Source of the DNA: Desulfobacteraceae bacterium
GTDB taxonomy: Bacteria; Desulfobacterota; Desulfobacteria; Desulfobacterales; Desulfosarcinaceae
Assembly (NCBI GenBank): GCA_027068085.1
Contig: JAMOUQ010000045.1
Location: forward strand, 27,631 to 91,630
DNA length: 64,000 nucleotides
Direction of reading: 5' to 3'
Under the pieces are notes generated by a model. That model had not been told where the DNA came from. It did no database searches and worked only from the letters and a program-made list of their open reading frames with translations. Shown one piece after another: positions 34,283 through 41,581 of the stretch. The first letter of the stretch is position 1. Each line of letters opens with the position of its first letter. Position numbers and translations under genes: made by a program.

Positions 34283-35128
34283 TTAGCCCCCAACAGCCCC
34301 ATAACTGTGGAGGCCGGGCAAGAGATTGACACCGAAGTAAGTAAACAAAACGGCAATGAAACCGATCACCGACATCAACGCTATCCTCCTGCCGTGCCAT
34401 CCACGCATCAGGCGGGCATGCAACAGAGCCGCGTACACGAACCAGGTTATCAGGGACCAGGTTTCCTTTGGATCCCAGCCCCAGTACCGTCCCCAGGCCG
34501 AATTGGCCCACACCGATCCGGTAATGATTCCGGCAGTCAGAAACAGAAACCCGAACAGCACCAGCTGATGGTTCAGTTCGTCAAGAATATCCAGGGAGGG
34601 AAGCCTGGCGAGCACGCTGCCGGGGTTGTCCTCCGCTTTCTGCCTGAGAAGGTACACAACCCCGACCCCGAAAGCGATGGCAAAGGCAGCGTAGCTTATG
34701 AAGCAGGTAATCACATGGGCGATGAGCCAGTTGCTCTTCAATGCGGGAATGAGAGGCTGAATTCTTTCCGATATATTGGGCCCCAGGGAGGCATAGGCCA
34801 GCGCCAGGAAAGCCAGCGGCATGGCCACGGCGCCGATTGTCTTGTTTTCCAGTCTCCTTTCGATGATCAGGTAGAGCAGGGTTATCACCCAGGCGAAAAA
34901 GGTCAGCGATTCGTAGAGATTTGAAAGAGGAGCGTGGCCGTAGCCCATAGCGTATGACTCCACCCAGCGCACTATGATTCCGGCCGTGTTGCCGGCCAGG
35001 CCCAGGACGGCCGTCCAGGTGGCGAGCCTGGCCGGCCCCTGCCTTCTGAACACCCAGGCCGCCAGGTAAAGGAACCCGGCCAGGCCGTAGACGAAAGTAA
35101 CGATGGAAAGAATCAGCGAATTGTACAT
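34283..35128 (-). CDS. ccsB: Cytochrome c biogenesis protein CcsB (ResC/CcsA family)
   Basis: Haem-handling core of system II cytochrome c maturation, working with ResB to move haem across the membrane and attach it to CXXCH motifs. The 281 residues form about eight helices. The periplasmic tryptophan-rich WWD-type motif reads WGRYWGWDPKETWSLITW. Conserved His residues occur at VITCFISYAAF-flanking HVI and at AALLHARLMRGW. It lies 78 bp downstream of resB and upstream of the qrc operon on the same strand, which fits with QrcA needing covalent haem. Confidence 0.93.
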   Translation of the reverse strand: MYNSLILSIVTFVYGLAGFLYLAAWVFRRQGPARLATWTAVLGLAGNTAGIIVRWVESYAMGYGHAPLSNLYESLTFFAWVITLLYLIIERRLENKTIGAVAMPLAFLALAYASLGPNISERIQPLIPALKSNWLIAHVITCFISYAAFAIAFGVGVVYLLRQKAEDNPGSVLARLPSLDILDELNHQLVLFGFLFLTAGIITGSVWANSAWGRYWGWDPKETWSLITWFVYAALLHARLMRGWHGRRIALMSVIGFIAVLFTYFGVNLLPGLHSYGAVGG

Positions 35129-35206
35129 GAAACGATATCCTTCTTAATTACTTGTTTCCCGGCTCCAAGGCTCCGGGTGTTCGGGCACCGGAGACCGATC
35201 GCGGCT

Positions 35207-36667
35207 TCAGTCCCCCGAGCCGCCGGCTGCGGCCTGCAGAGCCCGGGCCAGGCCGGCGAGCTTTCTTTTGTACCCCATCTTGTTCTTGTTGGCCTTGCCG
35301 GCCAGCAGGATGCGGCAGCCGTCTGCTTCGCCCTCCGCCTCCAGGGCCACCTGCTGATGGGAAAGGAAAAAGGTGATGAAACAGCCGGCTATCATCAGGA
35401 TGAAACCGGCATAGACCACCGGAACCCCCGGATCCCGGGTCACCTGGAGCCCGGTGTAATAAATCTCTTTGGTATGCTCGAATTTTTGAAGGGCCTTGCG
35501 GGTTTCAGGTCCGATGGCAAAGACCAGGTCTCCCCCGCGCATCCTGTCGAAACCCGGAAAATTCACCGGGAGCAGGATTTCGGTCCGGCTGCCGTCGGGC
35601 TTCACCAAGACGGCCAGCAGGGCCGGACCGATACTCTGGCCGCCGAAGCTGGCCCGGGGCTTGAAATCCGTAAGGGTAAGACTGCCGCCGCCTTCGGGCA
35701 GATCGAGTCTCTCGCCCAGCTTCAACTTATACCGGTAAACCATGGACGAGGAGGTGCTGGTTATCTCCAGATCGATGGCGGAAGGCAGGTCCTTGAGTTG
35801 CGGGCCCTGCGTGCCGGCCGGAACCACGGTCTTTCCGTAGCTTGCCTGGAAGATGTTGATGCCTTCGTAACGCAGGGGATCGTTGACGATTATGTCTTTT
35901 TTGAAAATCTCCTTTCCGTCGCGCAGGAGAGTAAGGCTGGAGCGGTACTGCTTGGGAGCGCCGTTGTCGTAGAAAGTGATGGAAAAATCATCGCACCTGA
36001 TGGTAAAAGGCAGCTTGCGGATCTGATTGGAATTCGACAGCCGGATCTGATCGGCACTCTGGCCCTCGGCGATGTTGACAAAACCTTCGTAGCCGAAAAT
36101 AGATCCTATCAGAGCTCCGGCCAGGAGCAAAACCACGCTGAAATGCACTATGTAGACCCCGAGCCGCGTCCAGCGCCCCTTTTCGGCGGCCAGCGCGAAT
36201 CCCCGGCTGCGCTGCTCGATCCGGAGCCGCCGGTAACGTTTCCGGAAAAAATTTTCGCAGATCTCGCGGGCCCGGCTTGGATCACAGGGCAGGCTGAATT
36301 GCTGGCGATTCCTGGTCTTGAGGATCCTGGCCGGATCGAGTTTGGGATCAGGATTGAAGATTATCTTCCAGGTCTTGCTGAGCCGTTCGACGGAACAGAC
36401 CACGATATTGACGGCCAGGGCCAGGATCAGCAGCTGGAACCACCAGGCGTGGTACATATCGAAGATATCGAGCACGCTGAACATCTGGAACCAGAAGGGG
36501 CCGAAACGACGCAGGTACTGCTCGGGGCCGGCGTTTTGGGGAATGAAGGTGCCGATGCTCGATGTCAGGGCCAGGGAAATCAGCAGGACTATTGTAAGCT
36601 TGACTGAGGCGAAAAAACGCCACAGGCTTTCGGCAAAATCCGCTTTGACGTTCTGCTCGGAGGTCAT
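35207..36667 (-). CDS. resB: ResB/Ccs1 cytochrome c biogenesis protein
   Basis: System II cytochrome c maturation protein of 486 residues. Membrane segments are at about 22-42 (LTIVLLISLALTSSIGTFIP), 75-95 (AWWFQLLILALAVNIVVCSV), 170-195 (LGVYIVHFSVVLLLAGALIG) and 400-425 (GVPVVYAGFILMIAGCFITFF). Between the third and fourth is the large ResB periplasmic domain (GEGQ-like EGQSADQIRLSNSN; INIFQASYGKT). The conserved His is in YIVHFSVV. A basic C-terminal tail follows. It is the first gene of the ccs pair and starts 238 bp from the divergent ABC operon. Confidence 0.92.
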   Translation of the reverse strand: MTSEQNVKADFAESLWRFFASVKLTIVLLISLALTSSIGTFIPQNAGPEQYLRRFGPFWFQMFSVLDIFDMYHAWWFQLLILALAVNIVVCSVERLSKTWKIIFNPDPKLDPARILKTRNRQQFSLPCDPSRAREICENFFRKRYRRLRIEQRSRGFALAAEKGRWTRLGVYIVHFSVVLLLAGALIGSIFGYEGFVNIAEGQSADQIRLSNSNQIRKLPFTIRCDDFSITFYDNGAPKQYRSSLTLLRDGKEIFKKDIIVNDPLRYEGINIFQASYGKTVVPAGTQGPQLKDLPSAIDLEITSTSSSMVYRYKLKLGERLDLPEGGGSLTLTDFKPRASFGGQSIGPALLAVLVKPDGSRTEILLPVNFPGFDRMRGGDLVFAIGPETRKALQKFEHTKEIYYTGLQVTRDPGVPVVYAGFILMIAGCFITFFLSHQQVALEAEGEADGCRILLAGKANKNKMGYKRKLAGLARALQAAAGGSGD

Positions 36668-36904
36668 GGTTCACCTTATCGGAATTATGAAGTATAGTTT
36701 CATAACAGAATTACCCTGGCGGTTCAATAGAGAGAAAATCCGGGACGACATACAGAAAACTCCGACAATAATCCGAAAGGCGCTGATCCGGACCGTTTAA
36801 CACGGTATCGCCATCCGGAGCTTGACATATTCGGCCAAGTATACTTTGCTCACCATCCGATCCTGGGCTTAGGGTCGATATCATCCTTTGATGGAGGCCG
36901 TATC

Positions 36905-37888
36905 GTGATCAAGGTAGACAGACTGACCAAGGTTTTCGGGACCACAACCGCCGTCGACCGGGTTTCATTTACCGTAAAACGCGGTGAAGTGCTGGGATTC
37001 CTGGGGCCCAACGGGGCCGGCAAATCCACCACCATGCGGATGATAACCGGTTTCTTTCCGCCCACCTCCGGATCGGTCACCATAGACGGCCTGCCTCTGG
37101 CGGACCGGCCGGTGGAAGTCAGAAGGAAACTTGGCTATCTGCCGGAAAATGCGCCTGTTTATCCGGACATGACCGTGGAGGCTTTTTTAGCCTTCTGCGC
37201 CGAGGCCCGCGGATACAGCGGCAGCCCGAAAAAACAGAGGGTCAAATCAGCCATCGCCAAATGTTTCCTGGACTCTGTGGTCCATCAGCGCATCGGCACC
37301 CTCTCCAAGGGGTACCGCCAGAGGGTCTGCTTCGCCCAGAGCATCCTGCACGATCCTCCGTACCTGATCATGGACGAGCCGACCGACGGCCTGGACCCCA
37401 ATCAGAAACACGAGGTGCGCCAGATGATACGCCGGATGAGCAGGGACAAGGCCATCCTGCTGTCCACCCATATTCTGGACGAAGTGGATGCAGTATGTCA
37501 CCGGGCGCTGATAATAGCCGGCGGCCGCCTGATCGCCGATGACACCCCCGAGGGATTGCGACGGCGTTCGGCCTCCTACGGCACCGTCACCCTGGTCCTG
37601 AAAAACGGGCTGACGGACAAACTGAAAAAACGTTTTGAAGCCCTGGACGGGGTGAAACAGGTGGAAGTCATAAATGAAACCGGCCCCGAGGTCACGCTCC
37701 GCCTTGTTCCGGCAGCCAGGCAACCGGCTTCGGCAGCCCGGATACTGGCCCAACTGGACCGGGAGCGGGACCTGGTTTCCTTCGCCGTTGACCGGGGCAG
37801 ACTGGACGATGTTTTCCGCACTCTTACCGGCGGCAGTTCAGAAATCACAGGCCGGACCGCCAATGATCCCGGGCAACCTCATCCATGA
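36905..37888 (+). CDS. ABC transporter ATPase, GldA/NosF-like
   Basis: ATP-binding subunit of 327 residues starting with GTG after a GGAGG at 36893-36897. Walker A (FLGPNGAGKSTT, about 36-46), the Q-loop region (LGYLPENAPVYPDMTV), the ABC signature in a variant form (LSKGYRQRVC), Walker B (LIMDEPTDGLDP) and the switch His (STHILDEVD) are all present. The C-terminal ~90 residues form the extra domain typical of GldA/CcmA-like exporters. It heads a four-gene operon with a six-helix permease, a GldG-like protein and a DUF4340 protein. Such systems are widespread outside gliding bacteria; the substrate is unknown. Confidence 0.9.
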   Translation: MIKVDRLTKVFGTTTAVDRVSFTVKRGEVLGFLGPNGAGKSTTMRMITGFFPPTSGSVTIDGLPLADRPVEVRRKLGYLPENAPVYPDMTVEAFLAFCAEARGYSGSPKKQRVKSAIAKCFLDSVVHQRIGTLSKGYRQRVCFAQSILHDPPYLIMDEPTDGLDPNQKHEVRQMIRRMSRDKAILLSTHILDEVDAVCHRALIIAGGRLIADDTPEGLRRRSASYGTVTLVLKNGLTDKLKKRFEALDGVKQVEVINETGPEVTLRLVPAARQPASAARILAQLDRERDLVSFAVDRGRLDDVFRTLTGGSSEITGRTANDPGQPHP

Positions 37889-37915
37889 AATGCCGCCGTT
37901 GAAGGAGATATAGAC

Positions 37916-38662
37916 ATGGCTACCTTTATGACCGGAGTCAAAGCCGTGGCCAAACGCGAATTGAACGCCTATTTCAATTCGGCCGTGGCTTACGTGTTCA
38001 TCGTGATCTTTCTGCTTCTTTGCGGTTTTTTCACCTTCTACGTCAGCAACTGGTTCGAGGCCGGCCAGGCCGATCTGCGCGCCTTCTTCCAGTGGCATCC
38101 CTGGATCTACATCATGCTGGTTCCGGCTATCGCCATGCGCCTGTGGGCCGAGGAAAAACGGCTGGGCACGCTTGAAATCGTTCTGACTCTGCCCCTGAGG
38201 CCAAGCCAGGTTATCCTGGGAAAGTTCATTGCCGCCTGGCTCTTCCTCGGCCTGGCCCTGGCCCTCACCTTTCCCATGGTGCTCACGGTAATCTACCTGG
38301 GACAGCCGGACATGGGAGCCATCGCCTGCGGTTACCTGGGCAGCTTTCTAATGGCCGGTGCCTTTCTGGGAATCGGAACGGCCACTTCGGCCATGACCGG
38401 CAACCAAGTGGTGAGTTTCATCCTTGCCGTCGTGCTCTGCCTGTTTTTCATTCTGGCAGGCTATCCTCCGACTATCAACATCCTTTCCGGGTGGGCGCCC
38501 CTCTGGCTGGTAAAAGCCCTGGAAAACATAAGTTTCATATCCCACTTTGCCTCCGTCTCGCGCGGTGTGGTCGACCTGCGGGACGTGCTTTACTTCCTGT
38601 CGTTCATGATACTGGGCCTTTACTGCAACAGTCTCCTGCTTGCCTGGCAGCGTCAACGTTAA
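37916..38662 (+). CDS. ABC-2 type permease, GldF-like
   Basis: Membrane permease of 248 residues with about six helices (AYVFIVIFLLLCGFFTFYV; IYIMLVPAIAMRLWAEEKR; FLGLALALTFPMVLTVIYL; VVSFILAVVLCLFFILAG). The motif MRLWAEEKRLGTLE-LTLPL is typical of ABC-2 permeases of the GldF/CcmB type. GGAG lies before the ATG. It should pair with the ATPase encoded 27 bp upstream and with the GldG-like protein encoded next. Confidence 0.88.
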   Translation: MATFMTGVKAVAKRELNAYFNSAVAYVFIVIFLLLCGFFTFYVSNWFEAGQADLRAFFQWHPWIYIMLVPAIAMRLWAEEKRLGTLEIVLTLPLRPSQVILGKFIAAWLFLGLALALTFPMVLTVIYLGQPDMGAIACGYLGSFLMAGAFLGIGTATSAMTGNQVVSFILAVVLCLFFILAGYPPTINILSGWAPLWLVKALENISFISHFASVSRGVVDLRDVLYFLSFMILGLYCNSLLLAWQRQR

Positions 38663-38681
38663 GTCTTTTTGGAGAAATACC

Positions 38682-40520
38682 ATGGCCGAGCGCAATTCCC
38701 GTAACCCCGGTTCCCGATACTGGCGCAAAACAGTCGAGGCTGTCCTGGTGGCAGCCGTGGTCATTCTGGTAAACATGGTGGCCGCCCCGGTCAACCTGAG
38801 ATGGGACGTCACCGCCGACCGGATCTATTCTTTTTCAGACGGCACGCTGAAGATACTGGAAAAAATCCGCCATCCGGTGACCCTGCGCCTGTTTTACAGC
38901 AGTCACGCCATCCACCTTCCGCTTCATCTGAAAAACTATGCCCGCCGGGTGATCGACATGCTTGGTGAATACCAGAAGGCCGGTGCCGGGAAGGTGAAGA
39001 TTGAAATCTACGATCCCAGGCCGGACTCGGACGTGCAAGAGTGGGCCGAGCGTTTCGGCATAGAAGGTTTCAATCTTCCCGGCGGACAGAAAGCCTACTT
39101 CGGCCTCACGGCTCTGGCGGCCGACCAGGAAGAAACCATCCCTTTTCTGGATCCCAGCCGCGAAGCCCATCTGGAATACGATATCACCCGCATAATTTCA
39201 CGGGTCCAGAGCGCCGAGCGCAAGACCATCGCCGTTGTCAGCGCCCTGCCGGTATTCGGAGGACCGTCGGCCGGCTTCGGCGCGCCGCCGTCTTTACGCC
39301 AGCCCTGGATGTTCATCCAGGAGCTGCGCAAATCATATACCGTCCTCAAGGTGGATCCCGGCCGCAAGGAACTGCCTTCCGGAACCGACCTGCTGCTTTT
39401 GTTCCATCCCAAGGCCGTGAGCCAAGAACTGCTTGAATCCATCGACCGTTTCGCCAGGGGCGGCGGCCGGATCCTGGCCTTCCTCGATCCGGTCTGCCTG
39501 CTGGACAATCCCCAGACATCCATGGCGTCCTCGGACCTGGGAGGACTCCTGAAAAAATGGGGCATCGGCTTCGATCCCAAAAAAATCGTGGCCGACCTCG
39601 ATCACCCCACCCAGGTGCGGGTCTCGGATTCCCGGAGCGAGTCCAATCCGTTGTGGATCTCGGCCTCGGGCCGGGCCTTCAACCGCCACGAACCCATAAC
39701 CGGCCAGCTGGAGGAGATGCTCCTGCCGGTTGCAGGCTCCTTCAAAGTGGATTCCCGAAGCGGACTCAAGGCCACCGATCTGATAGTCTCGGGGAAAGCG
39801 GCGGCCCTGGTGGAAGGCTTCAAGTACGGCTTCGACGCCGAAACCCTGCGCAAAGACCTGAAACCGAACGCCGGCCCCCTTAGCCTGGCCCTCAAGGTCA
39901 GCGGCCGCCTGCCGGCCGAGGGCTCCCTGACCGCCGGTAAGGAAAAGGCCATAAAGTCGGCCCCTGCCACCATGGTGCTGGTGGCCGACGCCGACATGCT
40001 TTACGACGGATACTACGTGGCCAAGCAGAATTTCATGGGCTACACCATCACCAGGGTGTTCAACGACAACCTTAATTTCCTTCTAAACGCCTGCGAGCTG
40101 CTCACCGGCAGCCGGGACCTGGTTGCCATCCGCTCGCGCGGCCGCTTTACAAGACCTTTTACGAAGGTTGAAGAACTGGCGAAGAAGGCCCGCCAGAAAT
40201 GGCTGAACCGGGAACAGGAGCTTGCCCGGGCCGCCGCAGAAGCAAATCGCAAGCTTCAACAACTGGAACGCCAGAAAGAACTGGCCCGCCAGACCATCAT
40301 CAGCCAGGCCCAGCAGGAAGAAATCCGCCGTTTCCAGGAAGAAAAACAGCGGATCGACAAGGAGCTGAAAATCGTCCGGCGCAACCTGCGGGCCGACATC
40401 GACAACCTGGGACGGATGGTCAAGCTGATCAACCTGGTACTGATGCCATTGCTGGTGGCCCTGGCGGGCATTGGCTACAGCCTTTACCAGAACCGCAAAG
40501 CACAACGGAGAGACGGCTGA
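38682..40520 (+). CDS. GldG-like auxiliary protein of an ABC transporter
   Basis: Protein of 612 residues with a helix near the N-terminus (about 18-38, AVLVAAVVILVNMVAAPVN) and one near the C-terminus (LVLMPLLVALAGIGYSLY). Between them is a large extracytoplasmic GldG/IFT52-like domain (RIYSFSDGTLKILEK, VKIEIYDPRPDSDVQEWAE, DLLLLFHPKAVS, RFARGGGRILAFLDP). A long charged coiled coil precedes the last helix (about 500-575). The ATG at 38682 has GGAGA upstream; the earlier in-frame ATG would overlap the permease gene by 23 bp. Proteins of this kind always accompany GldAF-type permeases; their cargo is not established. Confidence 0.87.
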   Translation: MAERNSRNPGSRYWRKTVEAVLVAAVVILVNMVAAPVNLRWDVTADRIYSFSDGTLKILEKIRHPVTLRLFYSSHAIHLPLHLKNYARRVIDMLGEYQKAGAGKVKIEIYDPRPDSDVQEWAERFGIEGFNLPGGQKAYFGLTALAADQEETIPFLDPSREAHLEYDITRIISRVQSAERKTIAVVSALPVFGGPSAGFGAPPSLRQPWMFIQELRKSYTVLKVDPGRKELPSGTDLLLLFHPKAVSQELLESIDRFARGGGRILAFLDPVCLLDNPQTSMASSDLGGLLKKWGIGFDPKKIVADLDHPTQVRVSDSRSESNPLWISASGRAFNRHEPITGQLEEMLLPVAGSFKVDSRSGLKATDLIVSGKAAALVEGFKYGFDAETLRKDLKPNAGPLSLALKVSGRLPAEGSLTAGKEKAIKSAPATMVLVADADMLYDGYYVAKQNFMGYTITRVFNDNLNFLLNACELLTGSRDLVAIRSRGRFTRPFTKVEELAKKARQKWLNREQELARAAAEANRKLQQLERQKELARQTIISQAQQEEIRRFQEEKQRIDKELKIVRRNLRADIDNLGRMVKLINLVLMPLLVALAGIGYSLYQNRKAQRRDG

Positions 40521-40521
40521 G

Positions 40522-41565
40522 ATGAAACTCGACAAACGGATAATGATCCTGTCTGCAACCGTGGTCTGCCTGGCAGTCCTGGTCCTGGCCCAGCGGAAGG
40601 TATTGTCGGTCACCGACGTTGCAAGCCGTCCCCTGGGCCATCCCCTGTGGGAAAAACCGCTTGCCCTCGAAAAGGCGGCAAAAGTGATCCTGGAAGGCGG
40701 CGGCAAGAGCTGCCGGCTCCACAAGGGCGCCGGCCACTGGCAGGTCAGGGACCGGTACGACTATTGTGCCGATTTCGAGCGCCTGACAAAGCTGCTGCGG
40801 AAAATCGGACGCCTGAAGGTGGGATACGCCTTTGCAGCCGACAAAACGATCCTGGCAAGGCTCCGCCTGGAAGGCCCGCCCGAGACCCAAACCGCAAAGG
40901 GCGTCAGGGTCATCGTCAGCGATGCCGAAGGCCGGGAAATAGCCGACCTGGTCATCGGCCGGCAACGGCAGGCGGCAGCCGGCAGCGGCGGCCAATTCGT
41001 GCGTAAGACCGGGGAGAATACGGTCTGCCTGGTGGATGAGACCTTCCACCTGCTGAACCCGGGTCCGGAGTACTGGATCCAGGACGACCTGATAAGCGTG
41101 GAACCGAAGCATATCAGGCAGATCGAAAGCTACACCGCCGGCGGCAACCTGGTTTACCGGGTCAGGCGCCCGGCCCCTTCCGGTCCGGCGGTCCTGGAGG
41201 ATGCGCCCGAAGGCCGCAAGGTCTCCCGGGCCAGAGTCGACCAGCTTTTCGACGCCCTCAACCCCTTGAAGGTGGCCGACATCCTGGGGCCGGCCCCGGC
41301 TGATGCCGCAAAGGCGCCGCACCTTGTCTTCCGTCTCGACGACGGAACGGTTTACACGGTTTTCCTTTTGTCCGGAAAACACGACGGGCCGTACCGTTTG
41401 CTGCTCAGAGTCACCCCCGCCGGCCGGCCGGCGACAGGCACCGCAAGCTCGGTCATCGGCGGTTGTGCCGCCCTGGCCGATCCGGGACTGTGGCTCTACG
41501 GGGTTGAAAAATGGCAGTTCGAAAGCTTCTTCACCACCGCGGAACAACTGCTGGAGACTAAATAG
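40522..41565 (+). CDS. DUF4340 protein of the GldAFG-like operon
   Basis: Protein of 347 residues starting 1 bp after the GldG-like stop. A signal-anchor helix (residues 7-24, IMILSATVVCLAVLVLA) precedes repeated beta-rich units of the DUF4340 type (KVILEGGGKSCRLHKGAGHW, DFERLTKLLRKIGRLK, VRKTGENTVCLVDE, FHLLNPGPEYWIQDDL). DUF4340 genes commonly follow the GldG-like gene in proteobacterial loci, so the whole four-gene module looks complete. It is extracytoplasmic. Function is unknown beyond the association. Confidence 0.82.
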   Translation: MKLDKRIMILSATVVCLAVLVLAQRKVLSVTDVASRPLGHPLWEKPLALEKAAKVILEGGGKSCRLHKGAGHWQVRDRYDYCADFERLTKLLRKIGRLKVGYAFAADKTILARLRLEGPPETQTAKGVRVIVSDAEGREIADLVIGRQRQAAAGSGGQFVRKTGENTVCLVDETFHLLNPGPEYWIQDDLISVEPKHIRQIESYTAGGNLVYRVRRPAPSGPAVLEDAPEGRKVSRARVDQLFDALNPLKVADILGPAPADAAKAPHLVFRLDDGTVYTVFLLSGKHDGPYRLLLRVTPAGRPATGTASSVIGGCAALADPGLWLYGVEKWQFESFFTTAEQLLETK

Positions 41566-41581
41566 AACCGCCCTGCCAAGG

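Noticed and set aside
36821..36850. TTGACA promoter before the GldA-like gene
   Set aside because: TTGACA is followed by TATACT at only 12 nt; at correct 17-nt spacing the -10 box is poor, so the promoter remains undecided.
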